From contig NZ_SDQO02000002.1 of NCBI RefSeq assembly GCF_004382825.2, positions 248,001-312,000 on the forward strand: a stretch of DNA of 64,000 nt. Direction: 5' to 3'. Under the pieces are notes generated by a model, which was not told where the DNA came from, ran no database searches, and saw only the letters and a program-made list of their open reading frames with translations. The translations under genes were made by a program, and so were the position numbers. Of this stretch, positions 1 to 11,300 are shown piece after piece (the stretch's first letter is position 1; every line of letters begins with the position of its first letter). The stretch is from Corynebacterium silvaticum (GTDB lineage: Bacteria > Actinomycetota > Actinomycetes > Mycobacteriales > Mycobacteriaceae).

Positions 1-930
1 CTAAAAGAAAACACTGAGATAAGGGCCCATCACTTACGAGCGGAATTTATCGCGAAAGCGCAAGACATGGGCGCGGAAGCCCTTGGGCAATACATGAGAA
101 ATCGTGTGAAAGAGCTTAACTGTAAGTCTGACCCAGACCCATATTCTGCGATTAAAAGAAGAAAACTCACCGTAAGCAAACCAGATAAAGACGGTGGGGT
201 ATACGTGAGTGGTTATTTGCCGCCGGCCACGGGGGCCTTGCTTAAATCTTTGCTCACTCCTGCGAGGAGAAAAGGTGCTGCATCACCAGTTGCTCCGGAA
301 GAAGATAAGCGAACCTGGGCGCAACGAAGAGTTGATGTTTTCCACCAATGCCTAGCTCAAAATTCTTCCATAATTGCAAAGCACAATGGCGGCGTAGGGA
401 CTGTTATTGTGTCTGCAACCATGGAAGAACTTGAAAAAGCTAACTTTTCCACTCGTTTTTACACAAACACAGATGTCGAACTCTCTCCTCTAGACCTGTT
501 GATGCTAGGCCTCAGAGAAGACCTCTTTGCTTGTCTTATGGATCAACAAGGGATTCCACTGCAGCTAGGGAGAAGTAAACGTACAGCTAGTGTCTATCAA
601 CGTTTAGCGCTGGTAGCTAGGGAGGCCGTGTGCTCGCACCCTCATTGCGAACAACCCGCTTCTAATTGCGACGTTCACCACTTGGTAGCGTGGTTTGAGG
701 GTAGGCGCACGGACCTTGAAAATTTAACCCTATTATGCAGACATCACCACACGAGCAACAACGATAGAAGAGATTTTCGTTTTGGTGTGGGGCACTATGA
801 GAGGGAAGCGGGGGTCGTAAAATTTTATAGACCGGGTGCTCCCCCAGAAGAAAATGAATCTCCAGGTAGGCGCAAGTCTGCGGGTTACCGGATAAGGCTG
901 GCGGATACACCTATCCGCCAGAGTGCCTAG
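1..930 (+). CDS. DUF222/HNH endonuclease-type protein, 5' end outside window
   Basis: The frame is open from base 1, so the N-terminus lies upstream; the ATG at 67 is probably internal. The C-terminal part has an HNH-like nuclease signature: a CSHPHC zinc-knuckle pair, then 'CDVHHLVAW' and 'LTLLCRHHH'. This is the usual layout of the DUF222 plus HNH (13E12-like) family, which is abundant in Actinobacteria, often in several copies, with no firmly established role. The stop overlaps the convergent glpK stop by four bases (CTAG). Family assignment is by motif; function is unknown. Confidence 0.8.
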   Translation, partial: LKENTEIRAHHLRAEFIAKAQDMGAEALGQYMRNRVKELNCKSDPDPYSAIKRRKLTVSKPDKDGGVYVSGYLPPATGALLKSLLTPARRKGAASPVAPEEDKRTWAQRRVDVFHQCLAQNSSIIAKHNGGVGTVIVSATMEELEKANFSTRFYTNTDVELSPLDLLMLGLREDLFACLMDQQGIPLQLGRSKRTASVYQRLALVAREAVCSHPHCEQPASNCDVHHLVAWFEGRRTDLENLTLLCRHHHTSNNDRRDFRFGVGHYEREAGVVKFYRPGAPPEENESPGRRKSAGYRIRLADTPIRQSA

Positions 931-2453
931 ACCTCGTCTACGTTTTCTTCCCAGTTCAGGGAACGCTTTACTGCGCGCTTCCAATCGTGGTAGAGCTCGT
1001 CGACTTTTTCCTGCTTCATCTTGGGTTTCCAGACGTGCAAATCGCCTTTTTGCTGTGTCAGGAATTCAAGATTCTCCCAGTAACCCACAGAATAGCCTGC
1101 GGCGAAAGCTGCTCCAGTAGCGGTAGTCTCCACGTTCTTAGGGCGGGTGACCGGAACACCGAGGATATCTGCTTGGAACTGCATCAGGAGTTCGTTGTAG
1201 GTCATGCCTCCATCGACACGAAGCTCAGTGAGCTCCACACCTGAGTCGGCGACCATAGCATCTGCAACGTCACGGGTCTGGTATGCCGTTGCTTCCAAAA
1301 CAGCGCGAGCCAGGTGGTTGCGGTTGACAAAGCGGGTAAGTCCGACGATGACTCCTCGGGCGTCTTGTCGCCAGTATGGGGCGAACAGCCCGGAGAAAGC
1401 TGGGACGATATAGACGCCGCCGTTGTCTTCAACACTGCGCGCCATGTTTTCGATCATGGGAGAGTTGGGGACAAGCATGAGGTTATCGCGCAGCCACTGG
1501 ACTAGCGATCCACCGACCGCGACAGAGCCTTCCAGTGCGTAAACCGGCTTTTGGCCTTCGATTTGGAAACCAACCGTGGTGAGCAGTCCATTTTCTGACC
1601 ATTTAGGGGTGGTTCCTGTGTTCAGGAGCAGGAAGAGGCCTGTGCCGTAGGTATTTTTTGCTTCGCCTGGGCGGAAGCAACCTTGGCCGAACATGGCGGC
1701 TTGTTGGTCGCCAAGCATTGATCGGATGGGCACGCCAGAGAGGGATCCGCGCTCACGGACCTGGTGGAAGTCGCCAACCGAGGGGCGTATTTCCGGGAGC
1801 ATTTCCATGGGGATGTCCATGGCTTTGCAGAGGTCCTTGTCCCATTCAAGTTTTTCAATGTCCATGAGGAGGGTGCGGGAAGCATTGGTGACGTCGGTTG
1901 CGTGCAATGCTGGTGTACCGTCATCGCCGTCGGCTCCGCCGGTGAGGTTCCACAGGAGCCATGTGTCGATGGTGCCAAAGAGCAGCTCGCCTGCTTCTGC
2001 GCGTTCGCGGGCGCCGTCGACGTTATCGAGGATCCATTTGATTTTGGGGCCGGCGGGATAAGAGTTAATGAGGAGGCCGGTCTTGCGGTACCACCGGTCG
2101 GCGCCTTTGTCACCAGCGAGTTCTTTGCAGATTGCGGTGGTGCGAGTGTCTTGCCACACGATGGCGTTGTATACGGGCTCGCCGGTGTTTTTGTCCCAGA
2201 CTACTGTGGTTTCGCGCTGGTTGGTGATGCCTAACGCGGCTATGTCCTTGGCGGAGAGATCGCTGTCGGCTAGGGCGGTGCCTACTGCACGGCGGGTGTT
2301 GTCCCAGATTTCAGTGGCATCGTGCTCAACCCAGCCCTTTTGTGGGAAGATCTGTTCGTGTTCGTATTGGCCGACGGAGACTTGGTTGCCGTCATGGTCA
2401 AAGATGATGCAGCGGGTTGAAGTAGTGCCTTGATCGATGGCTGCTATGTACAT
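927..2453 (-). CDS. glpK: Glycerol kinase
   Basis: Cytoplasmic FGGY-family kinase that converts glycerol and ATP to sn-glycerol 3-phosphate. The 508-residue length is normal for the family. The N-terminus '[16 protein letters not shown]' is the phosphate-binding start of the first actin-like domain. '[11 protein letters not shown]', '[10 protein letters not shown]' and '[16 protein letters not shown]' are typical GlpK segments. It lies 9 bp downstream of the glycerol facilitator gene on the same strand, so uptake and phosphorylation are almost certainly co-transcribed. No truncation is seen. Confidence 0.96.
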   Translation of the reverse strand: MYIAAIDQGTTSTRCIIFDHDGNQVSVGQYEHEQIFPQKGWVEHDATEIWDNTRRAVGTALADSDLSAKDIAALGITNQRETTVVWDKNTGEPVYNAIVWQDTRTTAICKELAGDKGADRWYRKTGLLINSYPAGPKIKWILDNVDGARERAEAGELLFGTIDTWLLWNLTGGADGDDGTPALHATDVTNASRTLLMDIEKLEWDKDLCKAMDIPMEMLPEIRPSVGDFHQVRERGSLSGVPIRSMLGDQQAAMFGQGCFRPGEAKNTYGTGLFLLLNTGTTPKWSENGLLTTVGFQIEGQKPVYALEGSVAVGGSLVQWLRDNLMLVPNSPMIENMARSVEDNGGVYIVPAFSGLFAPYWRQDARGVIVGLTRFVNRNHLARAVLEATAYQTRDVADAMVADSGVELTELRVDGGMTYNELLMQFQADILGVPVTRPKNVETTATGAAFAAGYSVGYWENLEFLTQQKGDLHVWKPKMKQEKVDELYHDWKRAVKRSLNWEENVDEV

Positions 2454-2462
2454 GATTGCTCC

Positions 2463-3182
2463 TTACAGTAGGCCTGCGGCGACGGCAGCAAGCATAGGTG
2501 CGACAATCGGAACCCATGCATAAGACCAGTTTGCGCTGCCTTTGTCTTTGATTGGAAGGATGAATGCGTACGCTATGCGTGGCCCGAGATCACGTGCCGG
2601 GTTGATGGCATATGCGGTGGGGGAGCCGAGGGAGAGGCCGATGGAAACCACGATGAATGCAACGGCGAAGTATTTGAGTGGGCCAACGTCTCCGGAGGGA
2701 CCGAATGCAATAAAGGCTAGAAGCACGAAGGTTGCAATGAATTCGGTGACTGCGTTCCAGAAATTATTCGGATGCGCCGGGTTGGTAAAGAAGATGCCGC
2801 CAGTGGTTTTGTTGCCACCTGGGTTTCCGTCTTCGTCGTAGTTGTTAGCGTCGAAAAGCTGCTTAAAGGCTGCCCAGCAGAGGAATGCGCCGAAGATGCC
2901 GCCGAGTAGTTGGCCTGCGAAGTACCAAGGGAGCAGGTTCCATGCGACGCTGCCTTTGGTGGCAAGCATGAGTGTTACTGCAGGGTTTAGGTGTCCACCG
3001 GATGGGTCGGCGATGCTGGCGCCTGCAAAGACGGCCAAACCCCAGCCAAATGCTATGGCCAGCCATCCTGCATTGCGCCCCGCTGATGTACGGAGGGTCA
3101 CCAGCGCGCAGATGCCATTACCCATCAAGAGCAGGATGGTTGTTCCAAAAAACTCCCAGTATAGATATTCAACTCCAGTCAT
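2463..3182 (-). CDS. glpF: Glycerol uptake facilitator (aquaglyceroporin)
   Basis: MIP-family membrane channel of 239 residues that lets glycerol, and probably water, cross the inner membrane. Both NPA half-helix motifs are present: HLNPAVT at about residue 66 and INPARDLGPR at about residue 194. The Asp after the second NPA-Arg is the residue that marks glycerol-conducting members. Hydrophobic segments fit the six-helix fold. A good AAAGGA ribosome site precedes the ATG. First gene of the glpF-glpK pair, with glpK 9 bp behind. Confidence 0.95.
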   Translation of the reverse strand: MTGVEYLYWEFFGTTILLLMGNGICALVTLRTSAGRNAGWLAIAFGWGLAVFAGASIADPSGGHLNPAVTLMLATKGSVAWNLLPWYFAGQLLGGIFGAFLCWAAFKQLFDANNYDEDGNPGGNKTTGGIFFTNPAHPNNFWNAVTEFIATFVLLAFIAFGPSGDVGPLKYFAVAFIVVSIGLSLGSPTAYAINPARDLGPRIAYAFILPIKDKGSANWSYAWVPIVAPMLAAVAAGLL

Positions 3183-3243
3183 TTTTGTCCTTTGGTAGTA
3201 GGTGACTAAAGGTAATACAGAACGAAGAAAAATTTATGTGTTT

Positions 3244-4083
3244 TTAATTTAGGAAATTTGCTACGTCTTTCACCCTTTCGCGCATAACTTCCGGAGTAGC
3301 GACTCGGTGCTCAGAGACGTATTCCTTGACGGTGGATTGAGCCTCTGCCCACGGGTAGCGGTCCGCGACGGAATCCTGAGTGGCCACCTGCAAGAAGGTG
3401 GGTGGGAAAGTTTGCGGGAATTCTGCGTCGCGTAGGTGGGCGGGGAGATGATCGAGGGCTAAATGCGGAAACGTGAGGGCTTGCGCATCCCATAAATCGC
3501 TGGTGAGAGCGGCTAATGCGGCTCCCGAGGAATATCCCCAAGCCACGAGACGCGGCGGGTTCATGCTGCGTACCCACTGGGCAGCGTGACGCACCGCGGC
3601 GATTACCTCGGAGAGTGAGTGTTCTGGGAGGAGCGGGTAGTCGAGGTCGAGGAATGTGATGCCGGAGAGATTGGCCACGGCTGCGACCTCGGGGCGCCAG
3701 GAGTTCTCCAAGGCGACTCCCGAACCTTTCCACCAACCGCCAGGGTGGAGTGAAATACCCCACACTCCGGTTGGGTGTGCGGGACGGATGATCTGAGCGT
3801 TGGGTATGTCTTCGGTGGTCACACCGTCGCTAAAAGCGACGCCCGGCGTGGTGTGATCCAGTGCGGAACCAAGCATCAGCATGGAAGCATGGGTGATTCG
3901 GTCGGCGAGGCGGGCGTCGTAAGTGTCCAGAACATGGGGGTCAGAGGGAGAGTCCGACCATGGAGGATTCATCGCAGGGCGTTCATAATGGGCCGCTATG
4001 TATGTGGAAAGCTGCTCCAATTGCTGTTCGGGTGTCAGTTTCCGATCTTTACCGCCGACTTCAAAATCATCCATGCGGCCCAT
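3244..4083 (-). CDS. Alpha/beta hydrolase (esterase-like)
   Basis: 279-residue probable cytoplasmic hydrolase. The nucleophile elbow is 'AWGYSSGAALAAL' (GxSxG), preceded by a 'GVWGISLHPGGWW' stretch that resembles the HGGG oxyanion region of esterases, though it is not canonical. No signal peptide. It starts 12 bp after the M13 peptidase stop on the same strand, so the two are likely co-transcribed. A start at the ATG at 4074 is also possible. The substrate cannot be read from the sequence. Confidence 0.75.
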   Translation of the reverse strand: MGRMDDFEVGGKDRKLTPEQQLEQLSTYIAAHYERPAMNPPWSDSPSDPHVLDTYDARLADRITHASMLMLGSALDHTTPGVAFSDGVTTEDIPNAQIIRPAHPTGVWGISLHPGGWWKGSGVALENSWRPEVAAVANLSGITFLDLDYPLLPEHSLSEVIAAVRHAAQWVRSMNPPRLVAWGYSSGAALAALTSDLWDAQALTFPHLALDHLPAHLRDAEFPQTFPPTFLQVATQDSVADRYPWAEAQSTVKEYVSEHRVATPEVMRERVKDVANFLN

Positions 4084-4095
4084 GGTACGCCGGGA

Positions 4096-5952
4096 TTACC
4101 AGATCGCGACGCGTTTTTCTGGTGCGATCCACATAGGGGAATCTTCTGGCACGTCAAAGGCCTGATAGAACTCGGCGATATTGCCTGCGATGACGTTGCA
4201 GCGGAACTCCGCTGGTGAATGTGGGTCTATGGCTAGGTATTGTTCCGCTAGCTCGGGGCGGATCGCCGTGCGCCAGATGCGGGCCCAGGATAGGAAGAGG
4301 CGTTGGAGGTAGGGCTCTTCTCCCTGGTCAGCTGCATAGCGTTGATAAGCCACCACGGCAATGCCTAGGCCGCCGAGATCTCCGATGTTTTCTCCGAGAG
4401 TGAATCTGCCGTTAACGCCAGCGGATTCCTTGAGAACAGAAGGGACGAGTCCATGGAATTGCTCGACAAGCTGCGAGGTGAGCCGTGTGAATGCCTCGCG
4501 GTCTTCCTCTGTCCACCAGGAGTTCAGGTTGCCATCGCCGTCGTATTGGCTGCCTTGGTCGTCAAAACCGTGGCCAATTTCATGGCCGATGACTGCGCCG
4601 ATCGCGCCAAAGTTTTCGGCGGCGTTTGCCTCGGAATAGAACGGTGCTCGCAAGATGGCGGCGGGGAAAGTGATGTCGTTGACTACCGGATTATAAAAAG
4701 CGTTGACGGTTTGTGGAGTGGTGACCCACTCGGAGCGATCTGCGGGTTTGCCCAGCTTGGAGAGCTCGTAGTCGTGGGCAAAAGCGGAACCGGCGCGGAC
4801 GTTGCGCAGCAAGTCTTGGCCAGATTCGGAGAAATCTAGATCGCCATAGTCACGCCATGTGTCGGGATAACCGATCTTAGCGTTGAATTTCTCTAGCTTT
4901 TCCAGCGCGCGCTTGCGGGTTACCGGAGTCATCCACTGAAGATTCTGAATGCGTTCCCGGTATGCGGCGATGAGGTAGTCCACTAAAATCGCCATGTCTT
5001 TTTTGGAGGAGGCCGGGAAGTGCTCTTGGACAAAGAGCTGACCAATTTCTTCACCCACAAAGCTTTCCGCAAGTCCCACGGCACGCTTCCAGCGGTCGCG
5101 CTGTTCGGTTGCACCAGAAAGGGTGGTGCCAAAGAAAGCGAAGTCTGCGCGCGAGATTTCGGGGGTGAGAACTCCTGCGCGAGCGTGGAGGATATGCCAG
5201 GTAGTAAGCAGCTTCCAATCGTCGATACGCTGGGAGAGGAGGGTGTTGATGTGCTCCAAGTAGGAGGGCATCATCACGATCACGCGGGATTCAGGGAGTC
5301 CTGCCGCACGCAGGAGCGTTGCGACGTTCTCCGGAATCTCGGAAAACTCAGTTGGGTTAAAGGTTTTTAGCGCATCGCGAGTGCTCACCACATCCCAGTG
5401 CCCCTGAGCGATGTCCTTTTCTAAAGCAACGATGCGATCTGCTGCCTCCTCGGCGGATAAACCACCGAGCCGCTGTGGATCGAGGAAGCCCAGCATCGTG
5501 GCGACGTGGGACGTGTAAGCCTTGAGCACCTCTGGGTGCTCCCGATAATAAGCTTCATCAGGGAGTCCAAGCCCCGACTGCACAATGTAAGCTACGGCAT
5601 CGCTACCAGCGGAATCCTTGGCTATCCAGAAACTCACGGGACCGCCGACGCCGAGGCGATCCAGCGTTCCTAATGCAGTAGCCAGGTCGCTTGTTTCTAG
5701 GAGGTCCAAATCCTCGTCGATAGCAGATATACCCACGGATTCAATTCCGGGGACGTCCATGAAAGAAGCATAAAGTTTACCTGCCCGTGAGCGAGAAGAT
5801 TTCACCAACTCGTGGACATCGCTCTCCGCCTGGTCGCGCAAGCCATGAAATGTTCCATCCACGCCCCGGTCCTCGGGGATGACGTGGGTGTCGAGCCATT
5901 CGCCATTAACAAAGCGGTACAAGTCTTTCATTACAAGTTGCTGAGAAGTCAT
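4096..5952 (-). CDS. pepO: M13-family zinc metallopeptidase (PepO/neprilysin-like)
   Basis: 618-residue zinc endopeptidase. The catalytic motif HEIGH spans residues 457-461 with 'GFDDQGSQYD' behind it, and the third zinc ligand is Glu521 in 'ENIGDLGG'. 'VNAFYNP' near 416-422 is the substrate-binding NA(F/Y)Y-type motif. The N-terminal all-helical M13 domain fills the first 400 residues. There is no membrane anchor or signal peptide, as in bacterial PepO-type enzymes thought to cleave small peptides. The ATG overlaps the first possible start of the divergent gene; the two genes share a short promoter region near 5950-6000. Confidence 0.92.
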   Translation of the reverse strand: MTSQQLVMKDLYRFVNGEWLDTHVIPEDRGVDGTFHGLRDQAESDVHELVKSSRSRAGKLYASFMDVPGIESVGISAIDEDLDLLETSDLATALGTLDRLGVGGPVSFWIAKDSAGSDAVAYIVQSGLGLPDEAYYREHPEVLKAYTSHVATMLGFLDPQRLGGLSAEEAADRIVALEKDIAQGHWDVVSTRDALKTFNPTEFSEIPENVATLLRAAGLPESRVIVMMPSYLEHINTLLSQRIDDWKLLTTWHILHARAGVLTPEISRADFAFFGTTLSGATEQRDRWKRAVGLAESFVGEEIGQLFVQEHFPASSKKDMAILVDYLIAAYRERIQNLQWMTPVTRKRALEKLEKFNAKIGYPDTWRDYGDLDFSESGQDLLRNVRAGSAFAHDYELSKLGKPADRSEWVTTPQTVNAFYNPVVNDITFPAAILRAPFYSEANAAENFGAIGAVIGHEIGHGFDDQGSQYDGDGNLNSWWTEEDREAFTRLTSQLVEQFHGLVPSVLKESAGVNGRFTLGENIGDLGGLGIAVVAYQRYAADQGEEPYLQRLFLSWARIWRTAIRPELAEQYLAIDPHSPAEFRCNVIAGNIAEFYQAFDVPEDSPMWIAPEKRVAIW

Positions 5953-6001
5953 GGTCCCCAGGATATATCGAATGTTCGATGAAGAAGGTAGTTTGAACAG
6001 T

Positions 6002-6544
6002 ATGTCTTACTTCCAGTTCCGGCCTGCGATGTCGGCAAAATCCTGGTGGCTCGTCGCTGCACTAGTCACTCTGCTTCTTGCCCTCCCCGCCGTGCTCAAT
6101 GCCGTTGTTCCCAGCATTGACTTCAAACTGAAAAACGTGACCCTAGGAGAGGCAGAGAGCATTGAACTTCCGGTGTTGCTAGAAGACGGCGCACACCTGC
6201 AATGCAGAGAAGAAATGTCTGACTTGTTTCAGCCCCAATGGAATTGCGAAGGCACCAAAATTAATTCGATGGTGGTGGAAGGCAGCACAGACCAAGACCA
6301 CACGCTGAGAAGGATGATGCGTTTTAACGCATTGAGCTCGTTGCCGGAAAACGCAGAGATATTCCGTGAGGGGAATATCAGGATGATCGAAGGGCCTAAA
6401 GACCAAATCGGACTAAGCCTGGCTGTACAAGGGGACGACGGTGAACAAAAAACTCTGTTTGTCCTTGTGGAAGGACCGGACGTGGACAACGCCGTGCAAC
6501 TTATTGTGAACAATTTTCAGAACTATAAGGGAGTAGCCGCGTGA
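6002..6544 (+). CDS. Hypothetical membrane-anchored protein
   Basis: 180 residues if started at the ATG at 6002. An upstream ATG at 5951 would add 17 residues but would overlap the divergent pepO start. One N-terminal membrane segment ('WWLVAALVTLLLALPAVL') is followed by an extracytoplasmic domain with two cysteines ('LQCREEM', 'WNCEG'), suggesting a disulfide. The 3' end overlaps the PrsW gene by four bases (GTGA), so translation is coupled. No family recognised. It may be a substrate or partner of the protease, which is inference from position only. Confidence 0.65.
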   Translation: MSYFQFRPAMSAKSWWLVAALVTLLLALPAVLNAVVPSIDFKLKNVTLGEAESIELPVLLEDGAHLQCREEMSDLFQPQWNCEGTKINSMVVEGSTDQDHTLRRMMRFNALSSLPENAEIFREGNIRMIEGPKDQIGLSLAVQGDDGEQKTLFVLVEGPDVDNAVQLIVNNFQNYKGVAA

Positions 6545-7440
6545 GCGCTTTGGTAGGCCCTGTAAAACCAGCTGCCCATCCAACGTCTATTTCTTGGGTG
6601 ATGTGGGCGATTATCGGGATATCAACTCCGGTGTCTCTCTTCTTTTTGGGGGTTTATGTCTTGCTCTCTCCCAGCGGATCGGCTGTAGGCCTGCTGTGCG
6701 GAGCTGCATACCTGGTAGTGGGAACCCTGATATTTCGAGTATCCCCCATGTGGCCTAAAGCTGGCTGGAAGTGGTATTTGACCTCCCTCGGATGGGGCGC
6801 ATGTTCTTCCTTTGCCCTGGTCATGGCCTCGGCGCAGCCTATTATTGACTTGACGGACAAGCTGGGTTGGAAGACCGTGAGCGCTTCCTTTGGCGGGGCG
6901 TATCCGGAGGAGATTTCCAAAGCGCTCGGCGTTCTTCTCATTCTGTTTACCTTCTCCAAGCTCAGTCGCCCGTGGCATGGCTTTGTCACCGGTGGCATAG
7001 TCGGCCTAGGCTTCGAAGTCTTTGAAAACCTGATGTATGGGGTTATTGGGGGAATGTCCGACGCAAACTCTGATGCACCTGGAGCGCTAGTGTCTTGGGG
7101 ACTACGGAGCATTGCTGGCCCTGGGCTCCACGTTTTCTTCACCGCAATAGCCGGATACGGCATTGGCCTGGCCGTGTTTACGTATGGTTGGGATCGGGTA
7201 CGCCGTTTTCAGGTAGCAGGCGTTGCGTTGCTAGTGGCCTTTGTTTTCCATTTCTGTTGGAACCTGACCTGGGACGGAAACCTCGCCGCTATCATCAACG
7301 TGGTCGTGGTGTCAGTATGCCTCTATCCTCTTGTTATCTATCTGTGGATCAGATGCCACAGGGATGCCACAGCTGACCTCGGCGTGATCCGCATGCCCTC
7401 GCCATTAACGCTAGTAAGCCAAGTGAGGAACGATGAATAA
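6541..7440 (+). CDS. PrsW-family intramembrane metalloprotease
   Basis: 299-residue polytopic membrane protein. The PrsW/CPBP-like signature is present in order: 'YPEEISKALG' (EExxK), 'GFEVFENLMYG' (FExxEN), 'GPGLHVFFTAIAGYGIG' with a conserved His, and 'FHFCWN'. In Bacillus PrsW performs site-1 cleavage of an anti-sigma factor; the target here is unknown. The gene is coupled at both ends: it overlaps the upstream gene by 4 bases and the downstream lipoprotein by 8. Starts with GTG. Confidence 0.85.
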   Translation: MSALVGPVKPAAHPTSISWVMWAIIGISTPVSLFFLGVYVLLSPSGSAVGLLCGAAYLVVGTLIFRVSPMWPKAGWKWYLTSLGWGACSSFALVMASAQPIIDLTDKLGWKTVSASFGGAYPEEISKALGVLLILFTFSKLSRPWHGFVTGGIVGLGFEVFENLMYGVIGGMSDANSDAPGALVSWGLRSIAGPGLHVFFTAIAGYGIGLAVFTYGWDRVRRFQVAGVALLVAFVFHFCWNLTWDGNLAAIINVVVVSVCLYPLVIYLWIRCHRDATADLGVIRMPSPLTLVSQVRNDE

Positions 7441-8305
7441 ACGCATTGCAGTACTGGGAGTCGCGATGTGCCTAACGGCTTGCGGCTCTATCGAATCCAT
7501 TGAAGGTGGCCGAGATTACAGCGGGATCGTTGTTGGGTCTCAGGCATATTATTCCAACGAAGTCATCGCTGAGATCTATGCGCAGGCCTTGGAAAAAGCA
7601 GGGCATAAAGTAGACCGCCAATTCCAGATCGGGCAGCGGGAAGTTTATATGGCTGAGGTAGAAAACGGGAGCATAGATGTATTTCCTGAATACTCAGGCC
7701 CGTTGCTGCAGTATTGGAAGCCAGACACCACGGCCTGGCTACCAGAGGACGTCTATGCGGAACTGCAATCCGCCCTTCCCGATAAGTTGCAGGTGTTAAA
7801 CCAGGCAGAAGCCTCGGACCAGGATTCCTACGTTGTCACTAAGGAATATTCCGAGGAACATGGTGTGGAGTCCATTCAGGACCTTAGAAAGGTCCAGAAC
7901 ATAACCCTGGGGGCTAACTCCGAGGCAGAGGACCGTCCCAATGGGCCCAAAGGCCTCAAAAGCGTGTACGGAGTGGATGCCGCCTTTACTCCCATCGAGG
8001 ATTCCGGCGGCCCACTAACGGTCAAAGCACTCAAAGATGGCGACATCCAATTGGCGATCATCTACAGCGCAGACCCATCTATTGCCGCAAATAACCTGGT
8101 GAGTCTCAAGGACCCCAAAGGCCAGTTTCTTTCTTCACGAGTAGTGCCACTAGCCAGCAAGACATTAGATGCAGATGCCGTGGCAGTACTTAATGCGGTG
8201 AACGCGAAACTCACCACCCAGGATTTGATTCAACTCAATATGCGTTCTGTGACAGAACAGCTGCCTAGCGCGCTGATAGCCAAGGAATGGCTAAAAACGC
8301 ACTAG
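7433..8305 (+). CDS. Osmoprotectant-type ABC transporter substrate-binding lipoprotein (orphan)
   Basis: 290-residue lipoprotein with signal peptide and lipobox 'LTAC'. The body matches the OpuAC/ProX-type fold of glycine betaine, choline or carnitine binding proteins, with segments such as 'VGSQAYYSNEVIAEIYAQAL' and 'DVFPEYSGPLLQYW' near the start of the mature domain. No permease or ATPase gene is nearby, so it must share a transporter encoded elsewhere, or act as a sensor or adapter. It overlaps the PrsW gene by 8 bases, and its stop overlaps the convergent emb stop (CTAG). Confidence 0.82.
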   Translation: MNKRIAVLGVAMCLTACGSIESIEGGRDYSGIVVGSQAYYSNEVIAEIYAQALEKAGHKVDRQFQIGQREVYMAEVENGSIDVFPEYSGPLLQYWKPDTTAWLPEDVYAELQSALPDKLQVLNQAEASDQDSYVVTKEYSEEHGVESIQDLRKVQNITLGANSEAEDRPNGPKGLKSVYGVDAAFTPIEDSGGPLTVKALKDGDIQLAIIYSADPSIAANNLVSLKDPKGQFLSSRVVPLASKTLDADAVAVLNAVNAKLTTQDLIQLNMRSVTEQLPSALIAKEWLKTH

Positions 8306-11300
8306 TGGTCAGTGTTGATATTCATCGGGCCGGGGTACCACAGTCCTGATCGTGTTACTTTCTCTGTGTTGATGGTAGCCAGATCAGGTTCCTTGCCCTG
8401 TGAGTTGGGGCGAGGGTGGTACACCTCGATGGAACCCCAATCGCGCTGCCAGTCGTTCTTGGAGTAGCTCGGAAGCTGGTAGTTGTAGTTCACCGCTTCC
8501 GCGATTCCGGTCACGCCACCACCGAAGTAATCCTGGAAGGAAGCGCCAGAAGCGCGGCCGTCTGCATCGGCGGAAATACGGAACTGAGGAATCTCCGCCA
8601 CACCTGCATAGTGGTTAAAGGTGCGCTGGCAGGGGAACTGTAGCGGTACTGCCCAGTCGAGCAATCCTGGGGTATTTGCGGTGTAGACGTCGCTAAGCGT
8701 CTCAAGCGTGGGCACACGTGGCGGCGTAAACGCTAGCCACTCATCGGGACTGAGGTTGCCATCCGTTGCATGGATACGGATAACGTTGGCCTCCGCAGGA
8801 AGCTCCGAAAGCGGAAGTCGCAGGTTGCGCCATTTAAGCTCGGGGCCGATGTCAATCAGCTGCTTTTCTCCGAGCATTTCGACCTTGCCACCTGAGGCGG
8901 TGCCGTACTCAATGAGCAGCTTCTGTCCCTCTTTTTTGATTCCATCTAGGTCGAGGTGCTCGATGCTTCCGGCAGCAGAAACCGCGATGATAGGGGCAGA
9001 GTCGCTGCGTTCCGGTAGCTTGTACCAATCCGAGACTGCCTCGGCATAGTGCTGTTCGCCGCTGGTCCAGGAGCCAAGAACGGGCACGCGCGTGTAATCC
9101 AGATTAAAGGGGAGTTGTGCGGTAGAGCCGTTGACACCCACAGCTGCGCGATGTTCTTTGCCCTCGGTGTTGGTATCGGCGGTATCCGTGCTGTTGGCGG
9201 TTCCGGCGGTACTGGAGGAAGACTTGCTTTCTTCCGTGTAAGCCTCGGAGGAAATGTGGTTGGGGTCGAATGCTCGATTCTTACCAAAAGTGAGTGACTC
9301 ACCCAGAGTGCTGTGCAGTGGCTGGAGGAAGGACTCGTTGGTGTTTGATTCCACGAGGACGTCGTTAGCAAGGTTGCACGTATTGCCCGCAGCCGCGCGC
9401 AGGTTGCCTAAGCCGACAGAATAGGCAGGATACTGCGAAATGAATCCTTTACCTAGGGACGCCATAGAGAACGCCACGGCGAGGATGCTGAGTATCGCAA
9501 TCGGAGCAGCCGCCAGGCCTTCAAAGCGCTGTTTGCGGAAATCCGCAGGAGCCTCGCCGCGTTCTTCTGCCACGTCCTTTTTAAAAGACTGCAAAACGCC
9601 GATGGCCAACACGATGAGTGAAATAAGCAGCATCACGGTAGAAGCTTCGATCTCATGGATCTGAATCGTCTTATCCCACCACGGCACGCTGTAGCTAGAC
9701 GTGTACCACCAACCGTTTGTGCCGGAGAGCGCGAAGGCAAACACGAAGAGTATTCCGCCCGTGAGCAGGGTGCGTGATCGCGGAGAACGCAACGCCATGT
9801 GCGAGAGTGCGACCGCGCCAACGCCAGCGAGAGCCGCTGCGATACCAGCCCATACGCCGAAGTGGTGAGTCCACTTGGTAGGCGTGAACATCATGAAGAA
9901 CAGCGTTCCGACCATGACGAGGAGCAGGCGGAAAACCGGTCCCTTGTTGCTGCCGGGGACCTTCCCGTTTCGCAGGATTGAGGTGATAACGAGAGCGACT
10001 GAGACGAAGGTGAAGAAGACACCGACCCTTCTGGCAAAAGAACCGTCTACGGTCTGCTGCATGAGCACCTGATAACGCGCGAATTCGTTGTACCAGATTA
10101 ACGACGGTCCCGTCTCCGAGCGGACATGAATGGACTCGAAGACGTTCATCAGGGTTTGGTCGCCGAAAACAGCAACCAACACCGCAGTGCCGGCGGCAGC
10201 AAAAGGTGCGACCATGGCAGCGATGCTGAAGGCAGGTTTGCCTCCCAGGAGCGGGATTCTGCGGTAGATGATGCGGATCAGGTACGACAAACCAGCCAGC
10301 AAGCAGGCCACAGCCATGAGACCAGTAGGGCCGCAAGCGAGGGTGAAAGCTGCAAGAAGCGTTCCCACGGCAGCCGGGAGGAGGCGTTCAGTCTTGATGG
10401 CGACCTCGAAGGAAAGCCATGTGAGCAGAGTGACAGCAGCGATGATCGGTTCTGGACGCAGGCCGTTGTTGTACGCCAGCCAGAAGGCAAGGAATACAAA
10501 GGCCATGGTCCATTGAGAGACGCGTCGTCCAGCAATTTTTTCTCCCAGACGCGGGAGAACCTCGCGGGAAAGCGCGAACCACACGATAAGACCAGAGATC
10601 AGGGAAGGCAGTCGCATCCAGATAGAAGACGTGGAGACATGCGACATGAGACCTAGGAGATCATAGTATGGTGCGCCGAATGGTGATTCCGGAACGCCAA
10701 ACCAACGGTAATAATTGGCCATATAATCAGCGTGTGCCGCAATTCGGCCCATGGCGAGGATGAAGCCGTCATCGGAGGTGTTAGCGCCGATGAAATACCA
10801 GAAGCCCAGGATTGCAACGACGATGGCGTCGAGTCCGCGAGGGCGCCACGCGCCTTGTTGGAGGAAACGCACCTTTTTGTTGTCTTGCAGATCTAGCAGA
10901 CCCAAGCAGACAAGAGCAATCACGGTCATGATCCCGCCCAGCCACATAGCTGCATACTTTGCGGTGGTGGGGGAGGTGGTAAAGCGAGAGTTAATCTCTA
11001 CGTCGACTTTAAGCCCCGCGCTGCTGAGAGCGCCCGCAGCCTGAGATTCGAGTTCGGAATACAGGCCTGTGAGTTGCGGGCGCTTGTCTTCATATATAGA
11101 GCCGCTGTGCTCACCGACGGAAGCGGTGGTCGCATCCTTGGTGGAGGAGACGGTGATCGTGGCGTCGGCAGGCAGTTTTTTAAGTTCATCCGCAGTAAGC
11201 TCAAAGACCAGCTCGCCGCGGGATGTGATCTGGATTCCGCTGTCAGAAGAACGCACAAAGAGGCCACGAGCTGCGGCATCTTCGCTGTCCTCAGGCAGAG

